A DNA stretch of 64,000 bases, taken from contig NZ_CP114058.1 of NCBI RefSeq assembly GCF_026967475.1, positions 496,001 through 560,000 of the forward strand, given 5' to 3'. This stretch comes from Rouxiella chamberiensis (GTDB taxonomy: Bacteria > Pseudomonadota > Gammaproteobacteria > Enterobacterales > Enterobacteriaceae). Each line of letters begins with the position of its first letter. Within the stretch, counting starts at the first letter, position 1. Under the pieces are notes generated by a model that was not told the DNA's origin, did not search any database, and saw only the letters and a program-made list of their open reading frames with translations. Position numbers and translations under genes: made by a program. Positions 38,995 through 49,390 of this stretch are shown here, piece after piece.

Positions 38995-39505
38995 TCAGAC
39001 GGGTTTTTCCGCCCAGCTGCCGTAGGCGCCATAGGCATAGCTCGGCGGTCGCAGTACGTCGGCGACATCCTGATAAGCCAAGGCATCGACGTAGGCAACA
39101 CAGACTGCCTTGTCGCCACTGCCTGCCACGCCCAGATACCAGCCGGTCAGTATCAGGCCGGGCAAGGCGACCAGATCGGCAACGCCATGATCGGCTGCGA
39201 GTCGGGCATTGAGATCGCCCGCGTTGATAGCATTGCTGTCAATGTAGGCGCGCAGACGCGCCAGTTTGGCGCTAAAGTCCGGATCGATTTTCGAGAAGGC
39301 TGCGAACCAGCGCTGCACTAAACTCTGCGGGCAGGTTTTCACGATCTGTTAGCAATTTGGAAACATCGTTGAAGTCACTGTTGGGGGGTGCCTCTGCCTC
39401 TGCAAAGGCGGGTGTAAACGTTAACGGAAAAATCGAAGAGGCAGCGAGTAACCCCATGCCCTGCAATACGCGTCGGCGGGATACACCTTTGTATATATCG
39501 CTCAT
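38995..39505 (-). pseudogene. Tat-exported small subunit of the FAD dehydrogenase, frameshifted
   Basis: The N-terminus has a twin-arginine signal (SRRRVLQGMGLLAASSIFPLTFTPAFA, first basic pair at residues 10-11). The C-terminal part (FSKIDPDFSAKLARL...LILTGWYLGVAG...AYVDALAYQDVADVLRPPSYAYGAYGSWAEKP) matches the small subunit of FAD-dependent sorbitol dehydrogenase. The two parts are in different frames; the shift lies near 39310-39340. Repaired length is about 170 residues. It is first in the operon and should guide the catalytic subunit to the periplasm, so a real frameshift would silence the whole complex. Confidence 0.78.
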
Positions 39506-39900
39506 TATTGTTTCCTAGTCGCCTTGTGCTTAAAATTTGGCACAGAGCAAAATAATCATCTTTAAAGTTATGTTTGTAAGATTATCCCGCACAATGCTTG
39601 TGGGAACGAAAGGAAGTATACGCGCATCGCGATGTCGGGCGATACGTAGGCAATTTCACAAAAAGTGCGGAAAATGGGCGAGAAAATGATCAGAGGTTGA
39701 GTGTAACCGTTTACCCTTGGAAAGGGGTTTTGTTAAGGGTATGTTTTTATTTGTTTAAATAAGAAGAAATCCCTTCTCCCATATGGCAGGAGAAGGAGTG
39801 CTTGTGACAACACGTCAGTGGTTTATTATCTGAAAAATATGTAACACAAGTTTTCAATAACTCAACAATTCTTTAACGCCATCTTTTCTCGACGTCCTTT
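39506..39900. other. Intergenic region, no gene
   Basis: About 395 AT-rich bases between the small subunit gene and the end of the nucleoside-recognition gene upstream of it on the same strand. Promoter sequences for the dehydrogenase operon must lie here, but none stands out. A loose GGAAATCCCTTCTCC/GGAGAAGGAG-type inverted repeat near 39770-39798 may end the upstream gene on the other side. Confidence 0.3.
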
Positions 39901-40842
39901 TCATGTTCCGGCAAAGATAACGGCCTGTACAATGCCCCGCGCAATAATGCCGACCAAAGCGCCTAACATGGCAAAGCGCGCCACTCTGGCCACTCTAAAC
40001 CCTGCACCTAACATAATTCCGAGGCCCGGCAAGTCAAAGGTCTGAATCAGCCAACCGGCCGAGGCATTTAACGTGTGCACATTCAGCGCGCCATTTTTGA
40101 GTAATTCCGTTGCTACGCCGAGGTAGGCGGTGCCGCCCGCCAGACATTTGACCAGCGCGGGCATAATCAGCACGGTAGGAATATTGAGCACGTGCATCAG
40201 CGGTGATAATCCCTGCTCGAGCAAGGTAATAGCCCCCAGTGATTTCAATATGCCGACGACGGTCAAAGACAGAATCAACATGGGCACCGCGCCCAGCGCA
40301 AGACGAATGGATTCCGCGCCCGCGGAGTTGATGATATATAAAATGCCGTTGTTTTGCGGCGAATGCACTTCGGCATCTTCTTCTGAAATGACTTCCTTGG
40401 TAGGCAGTTTGCGGCCAAAAACATACCAGGTTGCTGCGCCTGCGATTAAGCCGCCCGCAATCGAAATCAAGACAGTGCCCAGCCAGTGCAGGCCCAGCGG
40501 CGCAAGGGGATAAAGCACGTTTGCCTGTCCCATCGCAAACAGCATGGCGAGCGTTGCCGCCAGATGACGGTCAGAAACCCCTTTCTTTTCCATCATTGCC
40601 AATGTGGCAACCGGCGCGGCAAAACTGACGAAGTTAAGCTGGATTAAGGCAAATAGACTTAAGCCGGTTAATCCGAAAGGTTTGAGCAGCGGGGCGGTAA
40701 TATTGATTATTTTTGCCAGAATACCCACGGATTCCAGATATTTCATGATAACCATCATTACAACCATGACGGGAATCAACGTGTACAGCGCAATATCAAC
40801 GGCGGACCGGCCGGAGGTCATAATGATTTCGATAATGTTCAA
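39901..40842 (-). CDS. Nucleoside-recognition (Gate) domain membrane protein
   Basis: A 313-residue polytopic protein with two Gate/nucleoside-recognition repeats (SpmA/SpmB- and YjiG/YjiH-like): the first contains ITAPLLKPFGLTGLSLFALIQLNFVSFAAP, the second LEQGLSPLMHVLNIPTVLIMPALVKCLAGGTAYLGVA. Eight or more membrane segments. In E. coli related halves are separate genes; here they are one protein. The name comes from similarity to nucleoside transporters, and the substrate is not known. A single gene, divergent from an SDR gene 272 bases away. Confidence 0.78.
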   Translation of the reverse strand: MNIIEIIMTSGRSAVDIALYTLIPVMVVMMVIMKYLESVGILAKIINITAPLLKPFGLTGLSLFALIQLNFVSFAAPVATLAMMEKKGVSDRHLAATLAMLFAMGQANVLYPLAPLGLHWLGTVLISIAGGLIAGAATWYVFGRKLPTKEVISEEDAEVHSPQNNGILYIINSAGAESIRLALGAVPMLILSLTVVGILKSLGAITLLEQGLSPLMHVLNIPTVLIMPALVKCLAGGTAYLGVATELLKNGALNVHTLNASAGWLIQTFDLPGLGIMLGAGFRVARVARFAMLGALVGIIARGIVQAVIFAGT

Positions 40843-41114
40843 GGCAATATTCCAAACCTTCGCAGGTACAGCGTGAATTATTGAGTTATCAGTGAGGCGT
40901 TATCGCGCTTCATTCCGGAAAGCGCAGACATTCATGCAGTTAAGCCCAAAGCAGAATATGTCGATTGACAAGATTAGGCAATAATCAAAGAGAATAGGGC
41001 ACGCGCGCCTTCGTCGTAATACGGATACTTGAGACAGCAAGAAAGTGAGGGTCAGCGATTATTCGCTATGACATCGCTTCTTTTACTCACTATTTAAAGA
41101 CGAAAGAGGGTGTT

Positions 41115-41864
41115 ATGAAATTATCAGGCAAGATTGCGCTGGTCACCGGCGCTTCAAAAGGTATCGGCGCGGGTATTGCAAAAGCGTTCGGCGCGGCAGG
41201 CGCAACGGTGATAGTCAATTATGCCGCAAGCCATGAAGATGCGGAAAAAGTCGTGGCGCAAATAACGGCCGAGGGCGGTAAAGCGACGGCCATTCAGGCC
41301 GATATGAGTCGGGAAGGGGACGTAATTCGCCTCTTTACTACGATAAAGCGCGATTACGGTACATTGGACATTCTGGTCAATAATGCGGGCGTGGCGGTAT
41401 TCCAGATGCTTGAAGACCTCACCGAAGAGGCGTTCCATACGCAATTCAACATTAATGTACTGGGTTATCTGCTGGCCACGCGCGAGGCATTATCACTCTT
41501 TGGCCCCTCTGCCAGCGTCATTAATGTCAGCTCTATTCTCAGCACCGACCCCTATTTGGCTTCCAGCATTTATGCTGCGACCAAAGGCGCTGTCGATACG
41601 CTTACCTTTGCGTTGGCAAGAGAACTCGGCCCGCGTGGAATCAGGGTCAATTCGATTCTTCCGGGTCATACTAATACTCCGGCCACCGACGGCAATTTCG
41701 TGGGCGAACTGGGTGAGAAAATCCTCGCAGGCACACCGCTTGGCCGTTTTGGCGAACCCGAAGATATTGCGCCGGTAGTGGTATTCCTGGCTTCTGACGA
41801 CTCGCATTGGGTCACCGGCGAGTCGCTGCGTGTTGCAGGCGGCGTACGAGGTGTAGGCTATTAA
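41115..41864 (+). CDS. Short-chain dehydrogenase/reductase
   Basis: A 249-residue classical SDR: TGASKGIG at residues 11-18, NNAGVAVF near 88, catalytic serine in NVSSILST, YAATK at about 153-157, and the C-terminal WVTGESLRVAGGVRGVGY. FabG-like layout, but substrate unknown. Preceded by AAAGAGGG as ribosome-binding site. A monocistronic unit; nothing nearby identifies the pathway. Confidence 0.85.
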   Translation: MKLSGKIALVTGASKGIGAGIAKAFGAAGATVIVNYAASHEDAEKVVAQITAEGGKATAIQADMSREGDVIRLFTTIKRDYGTLDILVNNAGVAVFQMLEDLTEEAFHTQFNINVLGYLLATREALSLFGPSASVINVSSILSTDPYLASSIYAATKGAVDTLTFALARELGPRGIRVNSILPGHTNTPATDGNFVGELGEKILAGTPLGRFGEPEDIAPVVVFLASDDSHWVTGESLRVAGGVRGVGY

Positions 41865-41958
41865 TATTCCCAAGGCTGTATAGGATGTTGGGGCTGGCGT
41901 TTAGCCTCTCATCATAATAAGCGGCGATCGCTCGCCACTTTATAGCAAGCAGGATAAC

Positions 41959-42792
41959 TCAACCATCCGTCGAACGTGTCAGATCTTCCCATGCCGTTAT
42001 TTCGGCTGCATAAGCCGTTAATTTATCCCGAACCAGTCCCAGCGCATCGCTTCCCAATAATAAATGGGTCGGCGGTGACTTGCTGTCCATAATCGCCAGC
42101 ATGGCGCGTGCCGCTTTGACAGGATCGCCAAGCTGTTTGCCATTTTTCTCCTCGCGCGCCTCACGGATAGGATTAAACAAGGTGTCGTAATCCGCAATCG
42201 TTCGCGGCGTTCTCACCATCGAACGTCCTGCCCAATCCGTGCGAAATGAACCGGGGGCTACCGCCGTTACCGCAATATCAAAAGGTTTAAGCTCTTTGCT
42301 TAATACTTCGGAGATCCCTTCGAGGGCAAATTTACTGCCGCAATAATAGGCGATGCCAGGCATGGTAATAAATCCGCCCATTGAGGTGATATTGATGATG
42401 TGTCCACGGCGGCGCTTGCGCATATAAGGCAGCACGGCTTTAGTCATGGCCACGGCGCCAAAGACATTGACGTCAAACTGGCGTTTCATCTCGTCAATCG
42501 ACGACTCTTCCATGACCCCTTCATGGCCGTATCCTGCATTATTGACCAAGACATCGATTGGACCGACCCGCGTTTCGATTTCGGCCACGGCAGGGTCAAT
42601 GGCGGCAAAATCCGTCACATCGAGTTGCCGGGCGAAGGCTCGCGTGGGGTCCAGCGCTTCGAAGTCTGCTTTTGCCTGTGCATTGCGAACCGTGCCGACC
42701 ACGCGATGACCGCTCTCCAGCGCTTCTCGAGCCAATGCTCGCCCAAAACCGCTGCTGACGCCGGTAATAAAGATAAGTTTGCTCGCTGACAT
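41959..42792 (-). CDS. SDR-family oxidoreductase, divergent from AraC regulator
   Basis: A 277-residue SDR of the retinol-dehydrogenase-like group: TGVSSGFG at residues 10-17, NNAGYGHEGVMEES near 86, catalytic serine in NITSMGGF, YYCGSKFALEGISE with the Tyr/Lys pair, then VTAVAPGSFRTDWAGRSM. The longer C-terminus (from about 190) fits this subgroup. It is divergent from an AraC regulator 103 bases away, the likely controller. Substrate unknown. Confidence 0.86.
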   Translation of the reverse strand: MSASKLIFITGVSSGFGRALAREALESGHRVVGTVRNAQAKADFEALDPTRAFARQLDVTDFAAIDPAVAEIETRVGPIDVLVNNAGYGHEGVMEESSIDEMKRQFDVNVFGAVAMTKAVLPYMRKRRRGHIINITSMGGFITMPGIAYYCGSKFALEGISEVLSKELKPFDIAVTAVAPGSFRTDWAGRSMVRTPRTIADYDTLFNPIREAREEKNGKQLGDPVKAARAMLAIMDSKSPPTHLLLGSDALGLVRDKLTAYAAEITAWEDLTRSTDG

Positions 42793-42895
42793 AAGAACTC
42801 CATTGCATAATGTGAGTAGGCATATTAGTGTCTTTAGTCATCCCTTTTTAGGCCTGTTATTCTCTGATTGTTGCCTAATTCTATGAGTGGAAATC

Positions 42896-43873
42896 ATGCC
42901 TACTGAAATGACCCTCCTGCCGCCGCAAGATGTAGAAAGCCGGAAGATGGTTGACCTGCTTATGAAACTGGCACCGCAGGAAGGCTACAACCTGACTTCG
43001 CTTGCGAGCGTGCGTTTTCTGCGATCCAATCGGCCGTTGGCGCGCACACCTGTGCTTTACGATCCGGGGATGGTTATCGTCTGTCAGGGTTCCAAGCGCG
43101 GTTATTTTGGCGATAAAACCTATGTTTACGATCGACAGCACTATCTCGCGGTGTCAGTGCCGGTGCCTTTTGTCATGGAAACCGAGGCCTCGCCCGAATG
43201 TCCCTTGCTGGCCATTTATCTGCATCTCGATTTTCCGATGGCCGCTGAACTGCTGATTCAGATTGAAAAATTTCAGGCATTGCAGGACGCGCCCGTCCAG
43301 CCGCCGGTCGCGCCCGAAAGCATGATGTCCAGCCCGCTTGACGATGCGCTTAAAGCTACCGTGCTGCATTTTCTCGAGGTGATGAGCCAACCGCTCGAGG
43401 CGGCGATACTGGGTCCTACATTGCTGCGTGAACTGTATTTTCGCATTTTGACGGGTGCGCAGGGGCATGCCATGCGTGCTGCGCTGGCGATGCACGGGCA
43501 ATTTGGCAAAATTGGAAAGGCGCTTCGGCATATTCACGCGGCCTATGCTTCACCGCTGGATTTAACTGAACTCGCCGGAAAAGCGGGAATGAGCGTGCCG
43601 ACTTTTCACAGTCATTTCAAGGCAATAACCCGTACTTCGCCGATGCAATATGTGAAATCGACACGTTTGCATCAGGCGAGGCTATTAATGGTAAGGCAGG
43701 GGATGACGGCCGCTGTCGCCAGTCAGTCCGTAGGTTATGAAAGTCCTTCACAGTTTAATCGGGAATTTAAGCGCCTTTTCGGTTTGCCGCCTGCCGAAGA
43801 GACAAGGCGTATGCGTGATAATTTTGCCGTGCCGCCCGCGCATGCCGCTTCGGAATTTGTCTCGTCTCATTAA
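42896..43873 (+). CDS. AraC-family regulator (AraC_N type)
   Basis: A 325-residue regulator. AraC_N domain at about 30-190 (RTPVLYDPGMVIVCQGSKRGYFGDKTYVYD). Double HTH at about 215-305 (LDLTELAGKAGMSVPTFHSHFKAITRTSPMQYVKSTRLHQAR, AVASQSVGYESPSQFNREFKRLFGLPP). The ATG at 42896 is preferred; a GTG three codons upstream is possible, and neither has a strong ribosome-binding site. Related in type to the AraC regulator at 27.7 kb. Divergent from the SDR gene. Confidence 0.86.
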   Translation: MPTEMTLLPPQDVESRKMVDLLMKLAPQEGYNLTSLASVRFLRSNRPLARTPVLYDPGMVIVCQGSKRGYFGDKTYVYDRQHYLAVSVPVPFVMETEASPECPLLAIYLHLDFPMAAELLIQIEKFQALQDAPVQPPVAPESMMSSPLDDALKATVLHFLEVMSQPLEAAILGPTLLRELYFRILTGAQGHAMRAALAMHGQFGKIGKALRHIHAAYASPLDLTELAGKAGMSVPTFHSHFKAITRTSPMQYVKSTRLHQARLLMVRQGMTAAVASQSVGYESPSQFNREFKRLFGLPPAEETRRMRDNFAVPPAHAASEFVSSH

Positions 43874-43896
43874 TTTTTTACTCAATAATTGTTTAT

Positions 43897-45109
<1,213 letters not shown>

Positions 45110-45466
45110 ATGCAACTCATTACATTAAATCAGGGCGCAGCCACGATACAGGTCAAAATTAATGACGAGAAAATTAACGAGGAACTGATCTCGTTAATGC
45201 CGTTTACGCTAAATATGATCCGGTGGGGCGTGGCAGAATATTTCAGTCTGCCTGATGCTTCTTCAAATGATCATTCTGCTGCCCTGGCTTATTTATCTCG
45301 CAGAAAGGCCACGCTGTTAATCAAAGACGATCAGTTGAAATTCTTGAGTGAAGACCTTGATGATAGAGCTCACATTGCCTGTATTACTCTTGGCACCCTT
45401 GTTGAATATGAACGCGATGCCTGGATGCAGGCGGGTAATTTGGCGCTTACGTTTTCAGTAGACTAA
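45110..45466 (+). CDS. Small protein of unknown function
   Basis: A 118-residue, acidic, soluble protein that I do not recognise. It has no signal peptide or membrane helix. The middle (DHSAALAYLSRRKATLLIKDDQLKFLSEDLDDRAHIACITLGTLVEYERDAW) looks alpha/beta. AAAGGA eight bases upstream supports the start. It stands alone, 440 bases ahead of fhuE, and codon use looks like its neighbours. No terminator is clear after it. Confidence 0.6.
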   Translation: MQLITLNQGAATIQVKINDEKINEELISLMPFTLNMIRWGVAEYFSLPDASSNDHSAALAYLSRRKATLLIKDDQLKFLSEDLDDRAHIACITLGTLVEYERDAWMQAGNLALTFSVD

Positions 45467-45907
45467 TGAATGCCGTTTTCACGCATCGTGCTCGACTCAC
45501 TTATTTATGACATTCCCTCGTTAATGGCGAGCAGCCTAATGACTAACGCCAGCGATTTCACCCGTCTTAAGTTAAATATTCATCGACTCCTACCCCTATA
45601 AATCTCCACTATTTAATGGGTTAGCAAGTGACATAAAAAACCTTCAAAAGTTCCCAACATTCTTTTGCTTTGGCAATCAAAATGATTATACTTCTCATTC
45701 GCTTTATTGAGCCGAAAGACTTTCAGGGCCTGCGCCTCATTGATCTTTATTTGCCAATCCAGCGGGGAATACCTGATATAGAGTAGTGAAAACAGCTATA
45801 TAGGTGCCGAGAAAGTCTGTCTATGCGCTGCCAGAAAGTGTTTCCAATCAAATAAAACGCTGGAGCCGGCAGAGAAACATCAAAACAATAATATTTTGAG
45901 GGTAATA
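45467..45907. other. Intergenic region upstream of fhuE
   Basis: About 440 bases without a supported gene. It holds a Fur-like site at 45681-45699 and presumably the fhuE promoter downstream of it. GAGGGTAATA just before the ATG at 45908 is the ribosome-binding site. Confidence 0.4.
45681..45699. promoter_or_regulatory. Possible Fur box upstream of fhuE
   Basis: AATGATTATACTTCTCATT resembles the 19-base Fur consensus (GATAATGATAATCATTATC) only in part: AATGAT at one end and TCATT at the other. The place, about 210 bases ahead of a siderophore receptor gene, makes iron control plausible. Confidence 0.45.
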
Positions 45908-48109
45908 ATGTTTTCCGCTACTAGCCAACACCGGATCAATCGTCTCGCCAGTGCCAACGCGCGTATTCCGGCGCTTTCATTATTGGCGGTGGTTGTCGCC
46001 ACTGCACTTCATGTTCCTTATTCTTCCGCTGCCGACACCGCCAAAAAAGACGACACGCTGGTGGTTACCGCGTCCCCCGACAGTGCCGACAGCACACAAG
46101 ATACCGATTACAATGTGCCCGTGACTCGCGCCGCGACCAAAATGGCGCTGACCGCGCGTGATACGCCGCAGTCGGTCAGTGTGATTACCAAGCAGCGCAT
46201 GCAGGATCAAAAGCTCGAAACGTTGAACGATGTGCTGGTCAATACGACAGGGATTTCCGAGTTCAATTCAGGGGCAAACCGCAGCAACTTCTATTCACGC
46301 GGTTTTATGATTGACAACTATCAGATTGATGGCGTTCCAACGCTTATCGATTCACAGTGGAACATCGGCGATACCCTGTCAGATACTGCCATCTACGATC
46401 GCGTAGAAGTGGTACGCGGAGCAACCGGCCTGATGACCGGCGCGGGCAGCCCGGCGGCGTCAATCAATATGCTGCGCAAACACGCCGACAGTAAAGAATT
46501 CGTGGGTAATCTCTCCGCCAGTTACGGCAGTTGGGACACTCAACGCTATGTGGCCGATTTGTCTGCGCCGCTTACCGAATCCGGCAACGTGCGGGGCCGC
46601 GTTGTCGCCGGTTATCAGGACGGCGACAGCTGGCTGGATCACTATCATACGCAGAAAAAATTCCTCTATGGCGTCGTGGATGCCGACCTGACCGACTCGA
46701 CGACCCTGTCGGTCGGCTACGACTATGAAGAAACGCATATTTCCGGTGCGACGTGGGGCGGCCTGCCAACCTTCTATCGCGATGGCAGCAAAACCCATTA
46801 CGATCGCAGCACCAATTTGGAACCAGACTGGTCATATAACGACAGCGATTCGAAAAAAGTCTTTGCCAGCCTGAAGCATAATTTCGACAACGGTTTGGAA
46901 TTCAACCTAAGCGGCACGCACACGGAAGCCAAAATGGACAGCAAGATGCTGTACATCGACGGTTACTTCGACAAGACCACCGGTATCGGTATTGGCCCTT
47001 ACGCGGGTTACGATCTGCTGGGCGGCAGCGGTTACAACACGGCCAAGCGCAAGGAAAACGCGGTTGATGCCTATGTCAGCGGCCCTTACGAGTTGTTCGG
47101 CAAGCAGCATGAGTTGATGGCGGGCGTCACCTACATTCGTCAGAACGACCGCTACTACAGCGCGTCCACCAACTTCACGTCCGCAGACGTGGGAGATTTC
47201 AATAACTGGGGTAACTACCCTGAACCCGACTGGGACGATCAGGACCTGTCGCAGGACAACACCATTCATCAGAAATCGGCATATATCGCCACGCGACTCA
47301 CGCTTGCCGATCCTTTGCACCTGATCCTTGGCGCGCGCTATACCAAATATAATGCCGACACCCTGACGCAGACGATGGAAAAGAACAACATCACGCCGTA
47401 TGCGGGTCTGGTGTATGACATCAACGATACTTATTCGGCGTATGCCAGCTATACGTCCATCTTCAAACCGCAGACCTATCGTGATATCAACGGTGCCTAC
47501 CTGACGCCTGTAACCGGTAAAAGCTATGAAACCGGGATCAAGGGCGACTGGATGAACAGTCGCTTCACCGCGTCATTGGCCGTGTTCCGCATTGAACAGG
47601 ATCATCTGGGTGCAACCGATTATGCACTGGTTAGCGGCAGCAATGACTATGCCTACTATGAACAGAATGGCACGGTCAGCAAGGGTATCGAGTTCGAGGT
47701 TAACGGTGCCGTGACGGACAACCTGCAAATGACCTTCGGCGCGACCCGCTATGTGGCCACCGACGGCACGGGTGCCACGCTGAATCCTACTCAGCCGCGC
47801 ACTTCCCTGAAAATGTTCGGCAGCTATCGCCTGCCGATGCTTCAGGACCTGACCGTGGGCGGCGGCGTGAACTGGCAGACCCATACCTGGGATAACGTGG
47901 CCGGTCCGGATGGGGCAGGCACACTTTATGCAGAACAAGGTAGCTATGCGCTGGTTGACCTGTTTGCGCGCTATCACGTGACCAAACAGCTTTCTATTCA
48001 GGCGAACGTGAATAACCTGTTCGATAAATCCTACAATATCGACGTGGGTAGAAACCTGGTCTACGGCGAGCCGCGTAATCTGTCGATTTCGGCGAACTAC
48101 CGCTTCTAG
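45908..48109 (+). CDS. fhuE: TonB-dependent ferric coprogen/rhodotorulate receptor FhuE
   Basis: A 733-residue outer-membrane receptor for hydroxamate siderophores. Signal peptide to about residue 38 (cleavage after YSSA or SSAA). TonB box DDTLVVTA at about 47; plug domain at 75-200 (RDTPQSVSVITKQRMQDQKLETLNDVL, VEVVRGATGLMTGAGSPAASINMLRK); 22-strand barrel, ending NNLFDKSYNIDVGRNLVYGEPRNLSISANYRF with the usual C-terminal Phe. Strong similarity to E. coli FhuE throughout (NLGDALSD-like SQWNIGDTLSD, TWGGLPTFYRDGS). Lone gene; transport needs TonB-ExbBD and FhuCDB from elsewhere. Confidence 0.92.
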   Translation: MFSATSQHRINRLASANARIPALSLLAVVVATALHVPYSSAADTAKKDDTLVVTASPDSADSTQDTDYNVPVTRAATKMALTARDTPQSVSVITKQRMQDQKLETLNDVLVNTTGISEFNSGANRSNFYSRGFMIDNYQIDGVPTLIDSQWNIGDTLSDTAIYDRVEVVRGATGLMTGAGSPAASINMLRKHADSKEFVGNLSASYGSWDTQRYVADLSAPLTESGNVRGRVVAGYQDGDSWLDHYHTQKKFLYGVVDADLTDSTTLSVGYDYEETHISGATWGGLPTFYRDGSKTHYDRSTNLEPDWSYNDSDSKKVFASLKHNFDNGLEFNLSGTHTEAKMDSKMLYIDGYFDKTTGIGIGPYAGYDLLGGSGYNTAKRKENAVDAYVSGPYELFGKQHELMAGVTYIRQNDRYYSASTNFTSADVGDFNNWGNYPEPDWDDQDLSQDNTIHQKSAYIATRLTLADPLHLILGARYTKYNADTLTQTMEKNNITPYAGLVYDINDTYSAYASYTSIFKPQTYRDINGAYLTPVTGKSYETGIKGDWMNSRFTASLAVFRIEQDHLGATDYALVSGSNDYAYYEQNGTVSKGIEFEVNGAVTDNLQMTFGATRYVATDGTGATLNPTQPRTSLKMFGSYRLPMLQDLTVGGGVNWQTHTWDNVAGPDGAGTLYAEQGSYALVDLFARYHVTKQLSIQANVNNLFDKSYNIDVGRNLVYGEPRNLSISANYRF

Positions 48110-48133
48110 TCTGCAATCTTTATCCTTTCATGC

Positions 48134-48161
48134 AAAAATGCCCCGTTATCGGGGCATTTTC
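48134..48161 (+). terminator. Terminator of fhuE
   Basis: AAAATGCCCCG-TTAT-CGGGGCATTTTC: a perfect stem with a T-rich end, 25 bases after the fhuE stop. Confidence 0.87.
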
Positions 48162-48536
48162 TTTTCTTATTTTGCCGTTGTCTGATGTTGCGCGAGGGTT
48201 ATCGCCAGTCAGGAATGTCTTTCGGATGCAAAAACCAGACGTGGCGACCGTTCATCGACTTCGGCGGTGTTTTATAACCTGTGGCAACCTCAAATTATCT
48301 CGCTAAAGATTGCCTGTTTATCCGCCACTTGAGGAGGCGAAAAGCAGTGCCCACGCAGCATTGCTGGCGCTTTTTTAATCGTTAATGCGTTGTTTTTTGG
48401 TCAATAAACCCTCAATCGGCGGAAGAGGCGTCTCTTGGGCGGCGTTGTCGCCAAATTACATTGACATCAATCTAATTAAGGGCAATATTGTTATGCCTGC
48501 AAGGGGGCGTGATGTGAGCCAGGATGAAGTGACAAT
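48162..48536. other. Intergenic region upstream of the MarR gene
   Basis: No gene is seen. TTGACA at 48461-48466 with CAATAT about 16 bases on is a possible promoter for the regulator gene; its -10 is weak. Confidence 0.35.
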
Positions 48537-49019
48537 ATGAAAAAAGAAAATGAAAATGTGCCTGATGCCACACCCGTCAATGAAGCGCCCGTTATCATCG
48601 AGCAGTTTCTCTGCTTCGCGCTGTATTCTGCGTCACTTGCCATGACCAAGCTTTACCAGTCGCGATTAAAGCCGCTTGGGCTGACGTATCCGCAGTATCT
48701 GGTGCTCCTGGCGCTGTGGGAAAAAGATAATGTCACTGTTTCAGAAGTTGGGGAGCGTGTGCAGCTTGACTCGGGCACACTCAGCCAACTGTTGAAAAGG
48801 CTGGAGCAGGCCGGAATTATTAGCAGAAACCGAGATGTCGGAAGAGATGAAAGGCGGGTACTGATTTCATTAACGCAAGAGGGTCATGCGCTTAAAGTTC
48901 GCGCTGCTGGCGTGCCGGGCGACATGGTCTCGGTTATGGGTACACCGTGCGACGAATTGACCGATCTCACCATTCGTGTGAAAGAACTGCGGGAAAAACT
49001 TATCAACGCAATCCCGTAA
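48537..49019 (+). CDS. MarR-family regulator, OhrR-like
   Basis: A 160-residue MarR regulator. FLCFALYSASLAMTKLYQSRLKPLGLTYPQYLVLLALWE is the OhrR pattern, with the peroxide-sensing cysteine at about residue 26 in LCFALYSAS. The winged HTH follows (VSEVGERVQLDSGTLSQLLKRLEQAGII, RDERRVLISLT). OhrR senses organic hydroperoxides and represses ohr; no ohr gene lies next to it here, which is unusual. The N-terminal 18 residues are longer than typical. Followed by a small YmgB-like gene 43 bases on. Confidence 0.83.
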   Translation: MKKENENVPDATPVNEAPVIIEQFLCFALYSASLAMTKLYQSRLKPLGLTYPQYLVLLALWEKDNVTVSEVGERVQLDSGTLSQLLKRLEQAGIISRNRDVGRDERRVLISLTQEGHALKVRAAGVPGDMVSVMGTPCDELTDLTIRVKELREKLINAIP

Positions 49020-49062
49020 ATTTTAGAGATTCACACCCGTTTCAATCATAGGGAGGTGCATT

Positions 49063-49263
49063 ATGAACATTAAAAATGCGAGCAATTACAACGACATTCT
49101 GGCAACAATTGGTTCTGCGGCATCGTCGCTGATTATGGACAGAAAGGCTCTAAGCATTAGCGATATCACCCTTCTTCTTGAGCAAAATGCCGAACAGGCC
49201 TATGGCTCGTCAAAGGATGAATATGTCGAAGCACTGGAACTTATTGCTTCAAAAATGAAATGA
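49063..49263 (+). CDS. Small YmgB/AriR-like protein
   Basis: A 66-residue helical protein with the pattern of the YmgB/AriR group (NDILATIGSAASSLIMDRKALSISDITLLLEQNAEQ...YVEALELIASKMK). AGGGAGGTG is a very strong ribosome-binding site. It follows the OhrR-like gene in the same direction and faces another YmgB-like gene 127 bases away. YmgB-type proteins act in biofilm, acid or two-component connector roles in E. coli; the role here is inferred from family only. Confidence 0.6.
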   Translation: MNIKNASNYNDILATIGSAASSLIMDRKALSISDITLLLEQNAEQAYGSSKDEYVEALELIASKMK

Positions 49264-49390
49264 GCCTTTACGGTAACGACCATTGCGGAACATGTCTGCA
49301 TTCAGGACGAAGCCTAGATCCTATGACTGCGCGTCATCAGGATTATCGAAAGACATATCACAAAATAAATCGTTGATATAAATGGAAATA

